From positions 160,849-224,848 of the forward strand of contig NZ_CDDA01000032.1 in assembly GCF_000819745.1 (NCBI RefSeq): a stretch of 64,000 nt of DNA, read 5' to 3'. Shown here in pieces: positions 54,901-63,538 of the stretch; within the stretch, counting starts at the first letter, position 1; every line of letters begins with the position of its first letter. Source of the stretch: Aeromonas bestiarum (GTDB lineage Bacteria > Pseudomonadota > Gammaproteobacteria > Enterobacterales > Aeromonadaceae). The translations under genes and the position numbers were made by a program. Below the pieces are notes generated by a model, which ran no database searches, was not told the DNA's origin, and worked only from the letters and a program-made list of their open reading frames with translations.

Positions 54901-55513
54901 TCGCCACCTTATTCCCCTGATCCGCAGCCCCCTCACCCGGCTGGCCAAGCCCCTGTGCCGGGCCGGGATCAGCGCCAACCAGATAAGCCTCACCGGCTTT
55001 GCCATCGGCCTGCTGGCGCTGCCGCTGCTGGCCTTTGGCCTCTATCCGCTGGCGCTGGTCGTCATACTGCTCAACCGCTTGCTGGATGGGCTGGACGGCG
55101 CCGTGGCGCGGGAAACCGGGATCACCGACTGCGGCGGCTTTCTCGACATCACGCTGGACTTTATCTTCTACGCCGCCGTGGTGCTGGGCTTTGCCCTCGC
55201 CGCCCCTGTCAACGCCCTGCCCGCCGCCACCCTGCTGTTCGCCTTCATGGGCACAGGCTCGAGCTTTCTGGCCTTCGCCATCATGGCGGGCAAGCGGGGG
55301 ATAGAAAACCCAGTCTACCACCACAAGTCCCTCTACTATCTGGGCGGGCTCACCGAGGGGAGCGAGACCATAGCCCTGTTCGTGCTGATGTGCCTCTGGC
55401 CCGCGGCGTTTGCACCGCTCGCCTACGGCTTTGCCCTGCTCTGCCTCATCACCACCCTGACCCGGCTCTGGAGCGGTTATCACACACTGCGGCAGCAAGG
55501 GCACAGGATGTGA
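54893..55513 (+). CDS. ynjF: CDP-alcohol phosphatidyltransferase-family protein YnjF
   Basis: 206 residues, the same length as E. coli YnjF. The CDP-alcohol motif DGx2ARx8Gx3Dx3D is complete in DGAVARETGITDCGGFLDIT followed by LD. About six helices surround it. These enzymes join a CDP-activated lipid to an alcohol; the substrate here is unknown. The start is TTG at 54893, 8 nt after GAGGA, within the end of ynjD; an upstream ATG reading is longer than the family. In E. coli ynjE (rhodanese) precedes ynjF; none is here. Confidence 0.9.
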   Translation: MFDRHLIPLIRSPLTRLAKPLCRAGISANQISLTGFAIGLLALPLLAFGLYPLALVVILLNRLLDGLDGAVARETGITDCGGFLDITLDFIFYAAVVLGFALAAPVNALPAATLLFAFMGTGSSFLAFAIMAGKRGIENPVYHHKSLYYLGGLTEGSETIALFVLMCLWPAAFAPLAYGFALLCLITTLTRLWSGYHTLRQQGHRM

Positions 55514-55602
55514 TGAACAGGCCCTGCGATGCACTGAGCACTTGCGCATGGATGACAATGTTTTACCATGGCGGCACTCTTTTTCAGGCTCATGAGAACC
55601 TT

Positions 55603-56694
55603 ATGCGTCGCCTTGTCTCCGTGCTCACGCTTTCCCTGTTTCCCCTGCTCTACGGCTGCAGCAGCACGCCGGCTGCCAAACCCGTGGTCAAACCCCAGCC
55701 CAACAGCGCCTTCATCAACCAGACGCCGCCCAGCCGCCCCGTCTACGGCCAGGGGGTCAGCAAGGGGGATTTTGCCAATCGCAGCAACGTGGATCAGTTC
55801 GTGCAACGCATGGTGCAAAAGCACGGGTTTGACGGCGCAGAGCTGCACGGTGTGCTGGCCCAGGCACAGCGTTATGACTGGATCATCCGGCTGATGGATG
55901 CCCAGGCCCCCACGCCGAGCAAGCCCACGGGCCCGACCGGCGCCTGGAATCGCTACCGTGCCAAGTTCATCACCCCGGACAACGTGCAAAATGGCGTCAG
56001 CTTCTGGCGCGAATACGAGAGCGAGCTCAACCGCGCCCAGCAGGTGTATGGGGTGCCGCCGGAGATCATCGTCGGCATCATAGGGGTGGAGACCCGCTGG
56101 GGTCGGGTGATGGGCAAGACCCGCATCCTGGATGCACTGGCGACCCTGGCGTTTGACTACCCGCGCCGGGCCGAGTTCTTCACCAGCGAGCTGGAATCCT
56201 TCCTGGTGATGACCCGGGATGAGGGGATGGATCCTACCGAACCCAAGGGCTCCTACGCCGGTGCCATGGGTTATGGCCAGTTCATGCCGTCCAGCTTCCA
56301 GCGCTACGCGGTGGACTTCAACGGCAACGGCCACACCAACCTGTGGGATCCGGTGGATGCCATCGGCAGCGTGGCCAACTACTTCAAGGCCCACGGCTGG
56401 GAGAAGGGCCAGCCGGTGGCGGTGCGTGGTCAGGGCCAGCTGCCCGGCTATGAGCACGGCTTCCAGACCCGCTACCCCGTCGCCTCCCTGCGCCGCGCCG
56501 GGCTGACCCCCACCAGCCCCCTGGGCAATCACAGCGAGTCGAGCCTGCTGCGCCTGGACGTCGGCACCGGCTACCAGTACTGGTACGGTCTGCCCAACTT
56601 CTACGCCATCACCCGCTACAACCACAGCACCCACTACGCCATGGCGGTATGGCAGCTGGGGTTGGCGGTGAAGGATGCCAGAGGCGGTTACTGA
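55603..56694 (+). CDS. mltB: Membrane-bound lytic murein transglycosylase B
   Basis: 363 residues. The signal ends in the lipobox LLYGC, so it is a lipoprotein. The transglycosylase domain has the catalytic glutamate in IIGVETRWGRVMGKT, then MGYGQFMPSSFQRYAVDFNG, NYFKAHGWEKGQ and YNHSTHYAMAVWQL, as in MltB. It cleaves glycan strands to anhydromuropeptides. It starts 90 nt after ynjF and may be separate from it. A terminator follows. Confidence 0.95.
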   Translation: MRRLVSVLTLSLFPLLYGCSSTPAAKPVVKPQPNSAFINQTPPSRPVYGQGVSKGDFANRSNVDQFVQRMVQKHGFDGAELHGVLAQAQRYDWIIRLMDAQAPTPSKPTGPTGAWNRYRAKFITPDNVQNGVSFWREYESELNRAQQVYGVPPEIIVGIIGVETRWGRVMGKTRILDALATLAFDYPRRAEFFTSELESFLVMTRDEGMDPTEPKGSYAGAMGYGQFMPSSFQRYAVDFNGNGHTNLWDPVDAIGSVANYFKAHGWEKGQPVAVRGQGQLPGYEHGFQTRYPVASLRRAGLTPTSPLGNHSESSLLRLDVGTGYQYWYGLPNFYAITRYNHSTHYAMAVWQLGLAVKDARGGY

Positions 56695-56713
56695 ACCGAG
56701 ATCCGGCGACAAC

Positions 56714-56739
56714 AAAAACGGGCCCTCGGGCCCGTTTTT
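56714..56739. terminator. Intrinsic terminator between mltB and the marR-type gene
   Basis: AAAAACGGGCC / GGCCCGTTTTT with a 4-nt loop. It ends mltB; its T tract touches the marR stop on the other strand. Confidence 0.9.
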
Positions 56740-57222
56740 TTATTCGTTTTCCAGCAGCCAGCGCTTGAGCAGGGCCGCCAGCTGGGCCTGCTCTGCCTGA
56801 GTCAAGGGGGCCAGCAGACGCCGCTCGTTGGCCACGTGCAGCTCGACCGCACGGTCGATCAAGGTCTTGCCCGACTCGGTCAGGCAGACCAGCAGGCTGC
56901 GCCTGTCGCTTGGCGCCGCCTGCCGCTCTACCAGTCCCCGCTCGGCCAGCTTGTCGAGCCGGGCCGTCATGGCCCCCGAGCTCAGCATGGCGGATTGATA
57001 GAGCACGGTCGGCGTCAGCGGCTCGCCGGCCCGGCGCAGGGTCGCCAGAATATCGAAGTCGCTGCCGAGCAGGCCGCACTCCTTGAGCTCGTCGCTCACC
57101 TCGCGTCCGGCGATCGCCGCCATCCGCGCCACCCGACCCAGCACCCCCATGGGCGAGCAGTCGAGATCCGGTCTCTGCCGGGCCCACTGGGCCAGCAGCA
57201 GGTCTACATGATCACTGTCCAT
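56740..57222 (-). CDS. MarR-family transcriptional regulator
   Basis: 160 residues. The winged-helix core is readable: FDILATLRRAGEPLTPTVL, SGAMTARLDKLAERGLVERQ and the wing PSDRRSLLVCLTESGK. MarR proteins bind palindromic operators as dimers and release them on binding a small ligand. It is divergent from an EamA transporter with a palindrome between them, so the pair is probably an autoregulated efflux module. Ligand unknown. Confidence 0.92.
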   Translation of the reverse strand: MDSDHVDLLLAQWARQRPDLDCSPMGVLGRVARMAAIAGREVSDELKECGLLGSDFDILATLRRAGEPLTPTVLYQSAMLSSGAMTARLDKLAERGLVERQAAPSDRRSLLVCLTESGKTLIDRAVELHVANERRLLAPLTQAEQAQLAALLKRWLLENE

Positions 57223-57249
57223 CTCAGGTCACTTATCTTTTCATCGAGA

Positions 57250-57298
57250 TACTTGATAGTAAACCAATCTAGGACTAGATTATCTTTACTTGAAGATA
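57250..57298. promoter_or_regulatory. Candidate MarR operator region
   Basis: A 16-bp perfect palindrome AATCTAG-GA-CTAGATT (57266-57281) is flanked on the right by TATCTT-(6)-AAGATA (57281-57298). TACTTGA occurs on both sides (57250 and 57287). The cluster lies in the 95-bp divergent gap between the marR-type gene and the transporter. Confidence 0.65.
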
Positions 57299-57317
57299 CT
57301 TTACAAAGAGATAAATC

Positions 57318-58199
57318 ATGCCTCTGCTGATCGCCCTGCTGGCTCCCCTGTTGTGGGGCAGCACCTATGCCGTCGTCAGCCTCTATCTGACCGACTACTC
57401 CCCCTACTGGGTGGCGGTGTGGCGCGCCTTGCCCGCCGGGCTGCTACTGCTGTTGCTGCACCCGCGCCTGCCGCCCCTGCCCTGGGGCAAGCAATTTCTG
57501 CTGGCGTTTTGCAATATAGCCGCCTTCTTCGCCCTGCTGTTCGTCGCCGCCTTCCGGCTGCCGGGGGCCGTGGCGGGCACACTCGGCGCCACACTGCCGC
57601 TGGTCTTGATGTTGCTGGCCTGGCTGCAGGATGGCACGCGGCCCAGCCTGAAATGGCTGCTGCTGGGGTTGATGGGGCTGGCCGGGGTCTTGCTACTGCT
57701 CAACCCCTCCGCCAATCTGGATCCCGTAGGCGTGACCTGCGCCCTGCTGGCCACCCTGCTCATCGGCCAATCCAGCCGCTGGATGCAGCGCTGGCCGGTG
57801 AGCGATCTGCTGGCGCTGACCGCCTGGCAACTGCTGCTCGGCGGCCTGATGCTGATCCCTCTCGCCTGGTGGCTGGCCGGCCCCATGCCGCTGCCCTATT
57901 CGGCGAGTGCGCCAGGGCTGATCTGGCTTATTCTGCTCAACACGGCACTGGCCTACTGGGCCTGGTTGTGGGGGCTCAAGCGCCACGGCCCGGAGGTGAT
58001 GGGCATGCTGGCCCTCACCAATCCCATGGTGGCAGTCTCCTGCGGCGTGCTGATGGTGGGTGAAACCCTGGATAGCCGCCAGTGGCTCGGCATAGGAGTG
58101 ATCCTGCTCTCCCTCTTCCTGATGAAGCTGCCGGTACGGCCCTTCTTCAAGCGCTGGCAAGCCCGCAGGGCGAGCACTGGCCAGTGCGACCGGATGTGA
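57318..58199 (+). CDS. EamA/DMT-family transporter
   Basis: 293 residues with about ten helices in two EamA repeats (LLAPLLWGSTYAVVSLYL at the start of the first; TALAYWAWLWGLKRHGPEVMG in the second). DMT exporters carry amino acids, metabolites or drugs; the substrate cannot be read. AAGAGAT precedes the ATG by a few bases. It is likely controlled by the divergent MarR-type protein. Confidence 0.9.
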   Translation: MPLLIALLAPLLWGSTYAVVSLYLTDYSPYWVAVWRALPAGLLLLLLHPRLPPLPWGKQFLLAFCNIAAFFALLFVAAFRLPGAVAGTLGATLPLVLMLLAWLQDGTRPSLKWLLLGLMGLAGVLLLLNPSANLDPVGVTCALLATLLIGQSSRWMQRWPVSDLLALTAWQLLLGGLMLIPLAWWLAGPMPLPYSASAPGLIWLILLNTALAYWAWLWGLKRHGPEVMGMLALTNPMVAVSCGVLMVGETLDSRQWLGIGVILLSLFLMKLPVRPFFKRWQARRASTGQCDRM

Positions 58200-58229
58200 A
58201 TGCCAGACCGCCTCGGCCGAGAGGAATAA

Positions 58230-58258
58230 AAAAGAGGAGCCATTGCGGCTCCTCTTTT
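58230..58258. terminator. Bidirectional terminator
   Basis: AAAAGAGGAGCC / GGCTCCTCTTTT with a 5-nt loop, T or A tracts on both sides, between the converging transporter and pgm. Confidence 0.88.
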
Positions 58259-58304
58259 GGTTTTCAGTCAGTTTTTATTTAGCTTTCAGTGGCTCGATGC
58301 AGGC

Positions 58305-59969
58305 TTAAACACCCGCCTTGGCCAGCGCAGCGGAGACGATCTGCTGGGCTTCCTGCTGGATTAGATCCAGGTGCGCCTCGCCCTTGAAGCTCTCCATGTA
58401 GATCTTGTAGATGGACTCTGTGCCGGAGGGGCGCGCCGCAAACCAGCCGTTCTCGGTCACCACCTTGAGGCCGCCGATGGCGGCATCGTTACCCGGTGCC
58501 TTGGTCAGCTTGGCGATGATGGGCTCACCTGCCAGGGTAGAGGCTTCAACCAGCGCCGGATCCAGCTTGGAGAGCACAGCTTTCTGGGCGCTGTTGGCCG
58601 GGGCATCGATGCGGCGATAGCTGGAGCGACCGAACTTGGCTTCCAGCGCATCGTAGTGGGCCTGGGGATCCTTGCCGGTAACGGCCAGAATTTCGGCGGC
58701 CAGCAGCGCCAGAATGAAACCATCCTTGTCGGTGGTCCAGACGGTGCCGTCTTTGCGCAGGAAGGAGGCGCCGGCGCTCTCCTCGCCACCAAAGCCGAAC
58801 TCGCCGCTGTAGAGGCCATCCACGAACCACTTGAAGCCGACCGGCACCTCTTTCAGGGTACGGCCAATCTCGCCGGCGACCCGGTCGATCATGGAGGAAG
58901 AGACCAGCGTCTTGCCGACCGCAGACTCTTTGGACCAGCCGGTTCTGTGGGTAAACAGATACTGGATCGCCACCGCCAGATAGTGGTTCGGGTTCATCAG
59001 CCCCGCCTTGGTGACTATGCCGTGACGGTCGTAGTCAGGGTCATTGCCAAGGGCGATGTCGAACTTGTCTTTGAGCGCGATCAGGCCGGCCATGGCGAAC
59101 GGGCTGGAGCAGTCCATCCGGATCTTGCCGTCCTTGTCCAGGGTCATGAAGGAGAAGGTGGGATCTACCTTGTAGTTGACCACCTCTATGTTCAGGCCGT
59201 AGGTCTTGGCGATCACGTCCCAGTAGGCGACACCTGAGCCGCCCAGCGGATCCACGCCTATCTTGATGCCCGCTTTCTTGATGGCGTCCAGATCCAGCAC
59301 GTTTTTCAGGTCATCCACATAGGGGGTGACGTAGTCGTGCTCGACCACGAAGGGGCTCTTGAGCGCCTCTGCAAACGGCATCCGTTTCACCCCGGCCAGA
59401 CCGGCTTCCAGAATGGCGTTGGCGCGGTCTTCCACCCACTTGGTGATCTCCCCTTCCGCTGGGCCGCCATGGGGCGGGTTGTACTTGAAGCCACCATCTT
59501 CCGGCGGGTTGTGGGACGGGGTGATCACCACGCCGTCCGCCAGCGCCGCCGGCTTGCCAGCCCCTTCCTTGCCAGCGTTGTAGCGCAGGATGGCGTGAGA
59601 GATGACCGGGGTCGGCGTGAAGCCGAGGCCTGCCTGAATGCGCGTCTCGACCCCGTTGGCGGCCAGTACTTCCACCGCACTGGCAAAGGCGGATTCAGAC
59701 AGAGCGTGGGTATCCATGCCGACAAACAGCGGGCCAGTAATGCCGGCCTGCTGGCGATATTCCACCAGCGCCTGGGTCACGGCCAGGATGTGGGATTCGG
59801 TGAAGGCATTGTGCAGGGCGCTGCCACGGTGGCCGGAGGTGCCGAAGGCCACCCGCTGCTCGGGGCGGCTCATGTCCGGCTTGTTGAGGTAGTAGGCGCT
59901 GACCAGACGGGGAATGTTGGTCAGGTCACTTAAACGGGCCGGCTGACCGGCGTGGGAATGCTGTGCCAT
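58305..59969 (-). CDS. pgm: Phosphoglucomutase (alpha-D-glucose-1,6-bisphosphate-dependent)
   Basis: 554 residues, near the 546 of E. coli Pgm. It interconverts glucose 1-phosphate and glucose 6-phosphate. The N-terminal [17 protein letters not shown], the phosphoserine loop [19 protein letters not shown], the metal loop DPDYDRHG, the sugar loop [10 protein letters not shown] and the C-terminal [16 protein letters not shown] are complete. It follows seqA by 57 nt, the E. coli order. Confidence 0.97.
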   Translation of the reverse strand: MAQHSHAGQPARLSDLTNIPRLVSAYYLNKPDMSRPEQRVAFGTSGHRGSALHNAFTESHILAVTQALVEYRQQAGITGPLFVGMDTHALSESAFASAVEVLAANGVETRIQAGLGFTPTPVISHAILRYNAGKEGAGKPAALADGVVITPSHNPPEDGGFKYNPPHGGPAEGEITKWVEDRANAILEAGLAGVKRMPFAEALKSPFVVEHDYVTPYVDDLKNVLDLDAIKKAGIKIGVDPLGGSGVAYWDVIAKTYGLNIEVVNYKVDPTFSFMTLDKDGKIRMDCSSPFAMAGLIALKDKFDIALGNDPDYDRHGIVTKAGLMNPNHYLAVAIQYLFTHRTGWSKESAVGKTLVSSSMIDRVAGEIGRTLKEVPVGFKWFVDGLYSGEFGFGGEESAGASFLRKDGTVWTTDKDGFILALLAAEILAVTGKDPQAHYDALEAKFGRSSYRRIDAPANSAQKAVLSKLDPALVEASTLAGEPIIAKLTKAPGNDAAIGGLKVVTENGWFAARPSGTESIYKIYMESFKGEAHLDLIQQEAQQIVSAALAKAGV

Positions 59970-60026
59970 GGCGTTGTCCTTGCTTGATGGCGGCCTTGCC
60001 CGGCAAGGCCTGAGTCTGATGAAGCG

Positions 60027-60536
60027 TTAAATTGCGCTGCACACCTGCGCGATCACCTCTTCGCCATAGCCCATGCTGGCCATCAGCTGGGCCACCATGT
60101 TCTGCTTGCGACTGGTATTGGTATTGGTGATCACCCAGAACGGGGTCTCCGGCACCGGCTTGGGCTTGGTGGTGCTGCCACTGGCACGCAGTGCCTCGGG
60201 ATCCTGCGAGAAATAGACGCGCTTGCGCCCCTTGATTTCGGTGGCCTGGGTAAACCCGACCGGGTCATCCCGGTAAAGGGTACTGAGCACCAGCATGAAG
60301 CGGTTGATGGACTTCTCTTCTTTTTGCAGCTCACCCGAATCGAGCAGGGCCTGCAGCCCTATGGGGTCGGCAACGACGCGCGGCTGGGCAATGGCGACCG
60401 GTTCGGCCGGCGGCACTGCGATGTGCGTGGGGTGTTCCAGCAGACGGCGCAGGATATCGGAGGCACTCTCACCAATGTGCCGGGTCTGGCTGGCGATATA
60501 GAAGTAGAGATCGTCATCAAGCTCGATGGTTTTCAT
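60027..60536 (-). CDS. seqA: Replication negative modulator SeqA
   Basis: 169 residues. SeqA binds hemimethylated GATC and delays re-initiation at oriC. The N-terminal oligomerisation segment [16 protein letters not shown] and the C-terminal DNA-binding part ([47 protein letters not shown]) match E. coli SeqA. The linker between is proline-rich. The ATG at 60536 is set by homology, as the frame stays open far upstream. It is divergent from ybfF. Confidence 0.97.
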   Translation of the reverse strand: MKTIELDDDLYFYIASQTRHIGESASDILRRLLEHPTHIAVPPAEPVAIAQPRVVADPIGLQALLDSGELQKEEKSINRFMLVLSTLYRDDPVGFTQATEIKGRKRVYFSQDPEALRASGSTTKPKPVPETPFWVITNTNTSRKQNMVAQLMASMGYGEEVIAQVCSAI

Positions 60537-60808
60537 AGGGATGCGCTGGACTCGTCGAAATTCGGATGCGGCGATTATACATAGGCAAACCCGGCAGCCC
60601 AAGCCAAGGGCTGGCAGATGTGCATGAATCTCATCGAGAATACGGCATAATACGGGGCCAAGTGTGTGATCCTCCGCACTGATAGCGCATCCGGAGTCAT
60701 TTTTTTTGAAAAAAAACCACAAAAAAATGCCCCTCAAGGAATGAAATCCTTTTCTTTCAGTGTGTTAAAACATCAGGCAAAAAAGCCCACGACCGACAAG
60801 GTGTCATT
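60537..60808. other. Divergent seqA/ybfF intergenic region
   Basis: About 270 bp. It holds a run of A and T tracts at 60698-60727 (seven to eight T, then eight A, then seven A), which may bend the DNA, and CATAATACGG near 60645-60655. I see no gene in it. Promoters for seqA and ybfF must lie here. Confidence 0.6.
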
Positions 60809-61591
60809 TTGCAACAAAACTCATTATTGAACTTCAAGGAACAGGGCCAGGGCCCGGCCGTTGTGCTGATCCACGGTCTGTTCGGCAGCCTGGACAACCT
60901 GGGGCTGCTGGCACGCGCCCTGAGCGAACACTATCGCGTCATCAGCGTGGATCTGCGCAACCACGGCGCCTCGTTCCACAGCGACGAGATGAGCTATCCC
61001 CAGCAGGCTGTCGACGTGCTCGCCCTGCTCGATGCCCTGGCCCTGGATCAGGTATCCCTTGTCGGTCACTCCATGGGCGGCAAGGTCGCCATGCAACTGG
61101 CCAAGCAGGCTCCCGCCCGGGTCGCCAGGCTGGTGGTGGCCGACATAGCCCCTGTCGCCTATCCCCACTCCCGCCATCAGAACGTGTTCGCCGGTCTCAA
61201 CGCCACCCTGAACCAGCCGGTGCAGAGCCGCAGCGAGGCAGAGGCCATTTTGGCCGAGCACATCGAGATCGCCGGCGTACGCCAGTTCCTGCTCAAATCC
61301 TTCGCCAAGGGAGAGTCCGGTTGGGGCTGGCGTTTCAACGTAGCGGCCCTTGAGCGCAATTACGCCAACATCATGGGCTGGCCCGACAACCAGCATCGAT
61401 TCGAGGGGCCCGCGCTCTTTATCAAGGGCGGCGATTCGGACTATATGCAGCCCCAATATACCGACACTGTGATGGCACAATTCCCGGCGGCAAAGGCGCG
61501 CATCATCGCCGGAACGGGCCACTGGCTGCACGCCGAAAAGCCGGTTTTGTTCAACAAATTGGTTGTGGATTTCCTGTCGACAGGCGGTTAA
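60809..61591 (+). CDS. ybfF: Alpha/beta-fold esterase YbfF
   Basis: 260 residues. E. coli YbfF is an acyl-CoA/ester hydrolase. The oxyanion loop VVLIHGLFGSLDNLG, DLRNHGAS, the nucleophile elbow VGHSMGGKVAMQLA, and the final catalytic His in GTGHWLHAEKP are all present. The start is TTG, five bases after AAGGTG; no other start in the frame has such a site. Orientation relative to seqA is as in E. coli. Confidence 0.94.
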   Translation: MQQNSLLNFKEQGQGPAVVLIHGLFGSLDNLGLLARALSEHYRVISVDLRNHGASFHSDEMSYPQQAVDVLALLDALALDQVSLVGHSMGGKVAMQLAKQAPARVARLVVADIAPVAYPHSRHQNVFAGLNATLNQPVQSRSEAEAILAEHIEIAGVRQFLLKSFAKGESGWGWRFNVAALERNYANIMGWPDNQHRFEGPALFIKGGDSDYMQPQYTDTVMAQFPAAKARIIAGTGHWLHAEKPVLFNKLVVDFLSTGG

Positions 61592-61646
61592 CAGTTTCAA
61601 ATCCTTTGTGATATAGTGCGCCCGTCATAAGGAGTGTGCGCAATCC

Positions 61647-61868
61647 ATGCTAAGTGAACATATCGATCTGATTGAGAGTCTGGGCCTGAAGTTATTCTTG
61701 CTGGCCATTTTCATATTGATTGGCCTGGCCATTCACGACGTACTCAAACGCGGCAACGTGCCCCGTTTTGGTCGAGTCATCGTCTGGTTGGTACTCTGTC
61801 TGGGTTGCGCGGGTTTTGTCGCCAAGGGGCTGATCGAATTGGGCTGGGAAGGCTCAGGGATCGGCTAA
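61647..61868 (+). CDS. DUF2788 small membrane protein
   Basis: 73 residues. Two helices (LKLFLLAIFILIGLAIHDVL and VIVWLVLCLGCAGFVAKGLI) are joined by a basic loop KRGNVPRFGR. It resembles the DUF2788 family found beside ybfE in Vibrio and Shewanella. AAGGAG lies 12 nt before the ATG. Function unknown. Confidence 0.82.
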   Translation: MLSEHIDLIESLGLKLFLLAIFILIGLAIHDVLKRGNVPRFGRVIVWLVLCLGCAGFVAKGLIELGWEGSGIG

Positions 61869-61888
61869 CTTATTTTCATCTGTGATGT

Positions 61889-62185
61889 ATGGCCAAACAG
61901 CAAACTGATCGAACAACACTGGATCTGTTCGCAAATGAGAAGCGCCCCGGCAGGCCAAAGACCAATCCACTCCCCCGTGAGACCCAACTCAAGATCAACA
62001 AGCGCAACCAGCTTAAGCGCGATCGCGAGAACGGTTTGAAACGGGTCGAGTTAAAGGTGGAGGCCGAGTTGCTGGAGCGCCTGAACCAACTTGCGTTACA
62101 ACAGAACGTCAGCCGAGCCGAGCTGATCCAATCTATCCTGAAGCAACAGATTGAGTCTGCTTTCGCAGCAGGCATCGCAATCTGA
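61889..62185 (+). CDS. ybfE: YbfE, LexA-regulated small protein
   Basis: 98 residues. A basic N-terminus (KRPGRPKTNPLPRETQLKIN) precedes a ribbon-helix-helix-like C-terminal part (KRVELKVEAELLERLNQLAL, QNVSRAELIQSIL), so it may bind DNA. E. coli ybfE is LexA-regulated and lies before fldA; no LexA box is visible here. The ribosome site is weak. Confidence 0.88.
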   Translation: MAKQQTDRTTLDLFANEKRPGRPKTNPLPRETQLKINKRNQLKRDRENGLKRVELKVEAELLERLNQLALQQNVSRAELIQSILKQQIESAFAAGIAI

Positions 62186-62224
62186 CCGTTAAGCATTAAC
62201 ACCAGATACGGGTAACTAAACACT

Positions 62225-62749
62225 ATGGCTAGTGTAGGTCTGTTTTTCGGCAGCGATACCGGTAATACCGAAGCTGTCGCCAAGATGATCCAGAAAGAAC
62301 TGGGCAAACAACTGATTGAAGTCCGTGACATTGCCAAGAGCAGCAAGGCCGACATCGACAGCTTCGATCTGCTGATGTTCGGTATCCCGACTTGGTACTA
62401 CGGCGAAGCCCAAGCCGATTGGGATGACTTCTTCCCCGAGCTGGAAGAGATCGACTTCACCAACAAGCTGGTTGCCATCTTCGGATGCGGCGATCAGGAA
62501 GACTATGCCGAGTACTTCCTCGACGCCATGGGCACACTGCGTGACATAGTCGAAGCCAAAGGCGCCATCATCATCGGCAACTGGCCAACCGCCGGTTACG
62601 AGTTTGAAGCCTCCAAGGCTGTGGTGGATGACAAGCACTTCGTGGGTCTGGGTATCGACGAAGATCGCCAGCCGGAACTGACCGCCGAGCGCGTCAAGGG
62701 CTGGTGCAAGCAGCTGCATGAAGAGATGTGCTTGGCCGAGCTGGAGTGA
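62225..62749 (+). CDS. fldA: Flavodoxin FldA
   Basis: 174 residues. FldA is the essential long-chain flavodoxin that feeds electrons to radical-SAM and other enzymes. The FMN phosphate loop FFGSDTGNTEAVAK, the FMN ring loops GIPTWYYGEAQADWDDFFPE and FGCGDQEDYAEYF, and the long-chain insertion are present. It is 39 nt after ybfE, and fur lies downstream, as in E. coli. It ends with a strong terminator. Confidence 0.97.
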   Translation: MASVGLFFGSDTGNTEAVAKMIQKELGKQLIEVRDIAKSSKADIDSFDLLMFGIPTWYYGEAQADWDDFFPELEEIDFTNKLVAIFGCGDQEDYAEYFLDAMGTLRDIVEAKGAIIIGNWPTAGYEFEASKAVVDDKHFVGLGIDEDRQPELTAERVKGWCKQLHEEMCLAELE

Positions 62750-62771
62750 TCCGGCAAGCCAGCTACCTCTG

Positions 62772-62802
62772 ACAACAAGGGCCCCGCCGGGGCCCTTGTT
62801 GT
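62772..62802. terminator. Intrinsic terminator after fldA
   Basis: A 14-bp perfect stem (ACAACAAGGGCCCC, loop GCC, GGGGCCCTTGTTGT) followed by T. It also faces the convergent DUF4442 gene. Confidence 0.92.
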
Positions 62803-62820
62803 TTTTGCGATCCGATCTTT

Positions 62821-63294
62821 TCAGCCACCTCTGTGCTCGGGTTTGGCACGCACATAGAGGGTGCGTTTGACCTGTGCCACCAGCTCGCCACTCTTGTCCT
62901 GCACCGTGACCTCGAACTCGGGGAAGTGCTTGTTGCCCCCCTCGGTCGCCGCCACTATGGACGCCAGCTTGCCGTCGGTCAGGTTGAACTCGGCCACCAG
63001 CTTGCCCTTGCCCGGCTTGATGTAATTGATGCTGCCCGCCTTGTCCCAGACGTAATAGCGGTTCTTGAAATAGCCCATCAGCATCAGCGGATAGATGGGA
63101 TCCGTCATCGCAAACATGCTGCCGCCAAACTGGGTACGGTTGGCGTTCTTGTTCCACCAGCGGGACTTGAGCGTCACCCGGCAGTAGCGAAAATCATCGC
63201 TCAGCGCCTCTATCTTGATACCTGCGCCCCAGAAGGGGGGCCAGGCGTTGAGGGCGCGGCGCACCCAGGCCGCGTTGTCAAAAAGCCAATCCAT
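62821..63294 (-). CDS. DUF4442 hot-dog-fold protein, probable thioesterase
   Basis: 157 residues. The DUF4442 pattern is recognisable: NAWPPFWGAGIKIEALSDDF, RWWNKNANRTQFGGSMFAMT, and DPIYPLMLMGYF, with a C-terminal beta sheet. It resembles PaaI-type thioesterases but lacks a verified activity. Starts at 63315 (TTG), 63303 and 63294 are in frame; 63294 is chosen by length. It splits fldA from fur, which are close in E. coli. Confidence 0.8.
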   Translation of the reverse strand: MDWLFDNAAWVRRALNAWPPFWGAGIKIEALSDDFRYCRVTLKSRWWNKNANRTQFGGSMFAMTDPIYPLMLMGYFKNRYYVWDKAGSINYIKPGKGKLVAEFNLTDGKLASIVAATEGGNKHFPEFEVTVQDKSGELVAQVKRTLYVRAKPEHRGG

Positions 63295-63517
63295 GGATCT
63301 CATCCGACCAGACAATGAAGAAGGTTACATCTTATCAACATTCGACGGGCGAGCAAGCCGGTGCCGCGATTTCACCAATTCGGCCAGATGGCGGACTTTG
63401 CGCTAAAGCCCTTGAATTACTGGGTTTATTTTTAGGTGAGCTACGACCTATAATGACAGGCCAAGCGAGTTCGTGGTTGCCATTCCAGCGGCAGTCAATC
63501 AGAATAACCACACCTTC

Positions 63518-63536
63518 GAGAATGCGAATAAGTAGA
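63518..63536 (+). promoter_or_regulatory. Candidate Fur box before fur
   Basis: GAGAATGCGAATAAGTAGA matches the 19-bp Fur consensus (GATAATGATAATCATTATC) at about 12 positions and lies right before the fur ATG. Fur autoregulation is known in E. coli. The match is modest. Confidence 0.4.
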
Positions 63537-63538
63537 AT

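Noticed and set aside
61889..61910. LexA box near ybfE (CTGT...ACAG)
   Set aside because: The half-sites are separated by 13 bases rather than 8, so it does not fit CTGT-N8-ACAG.
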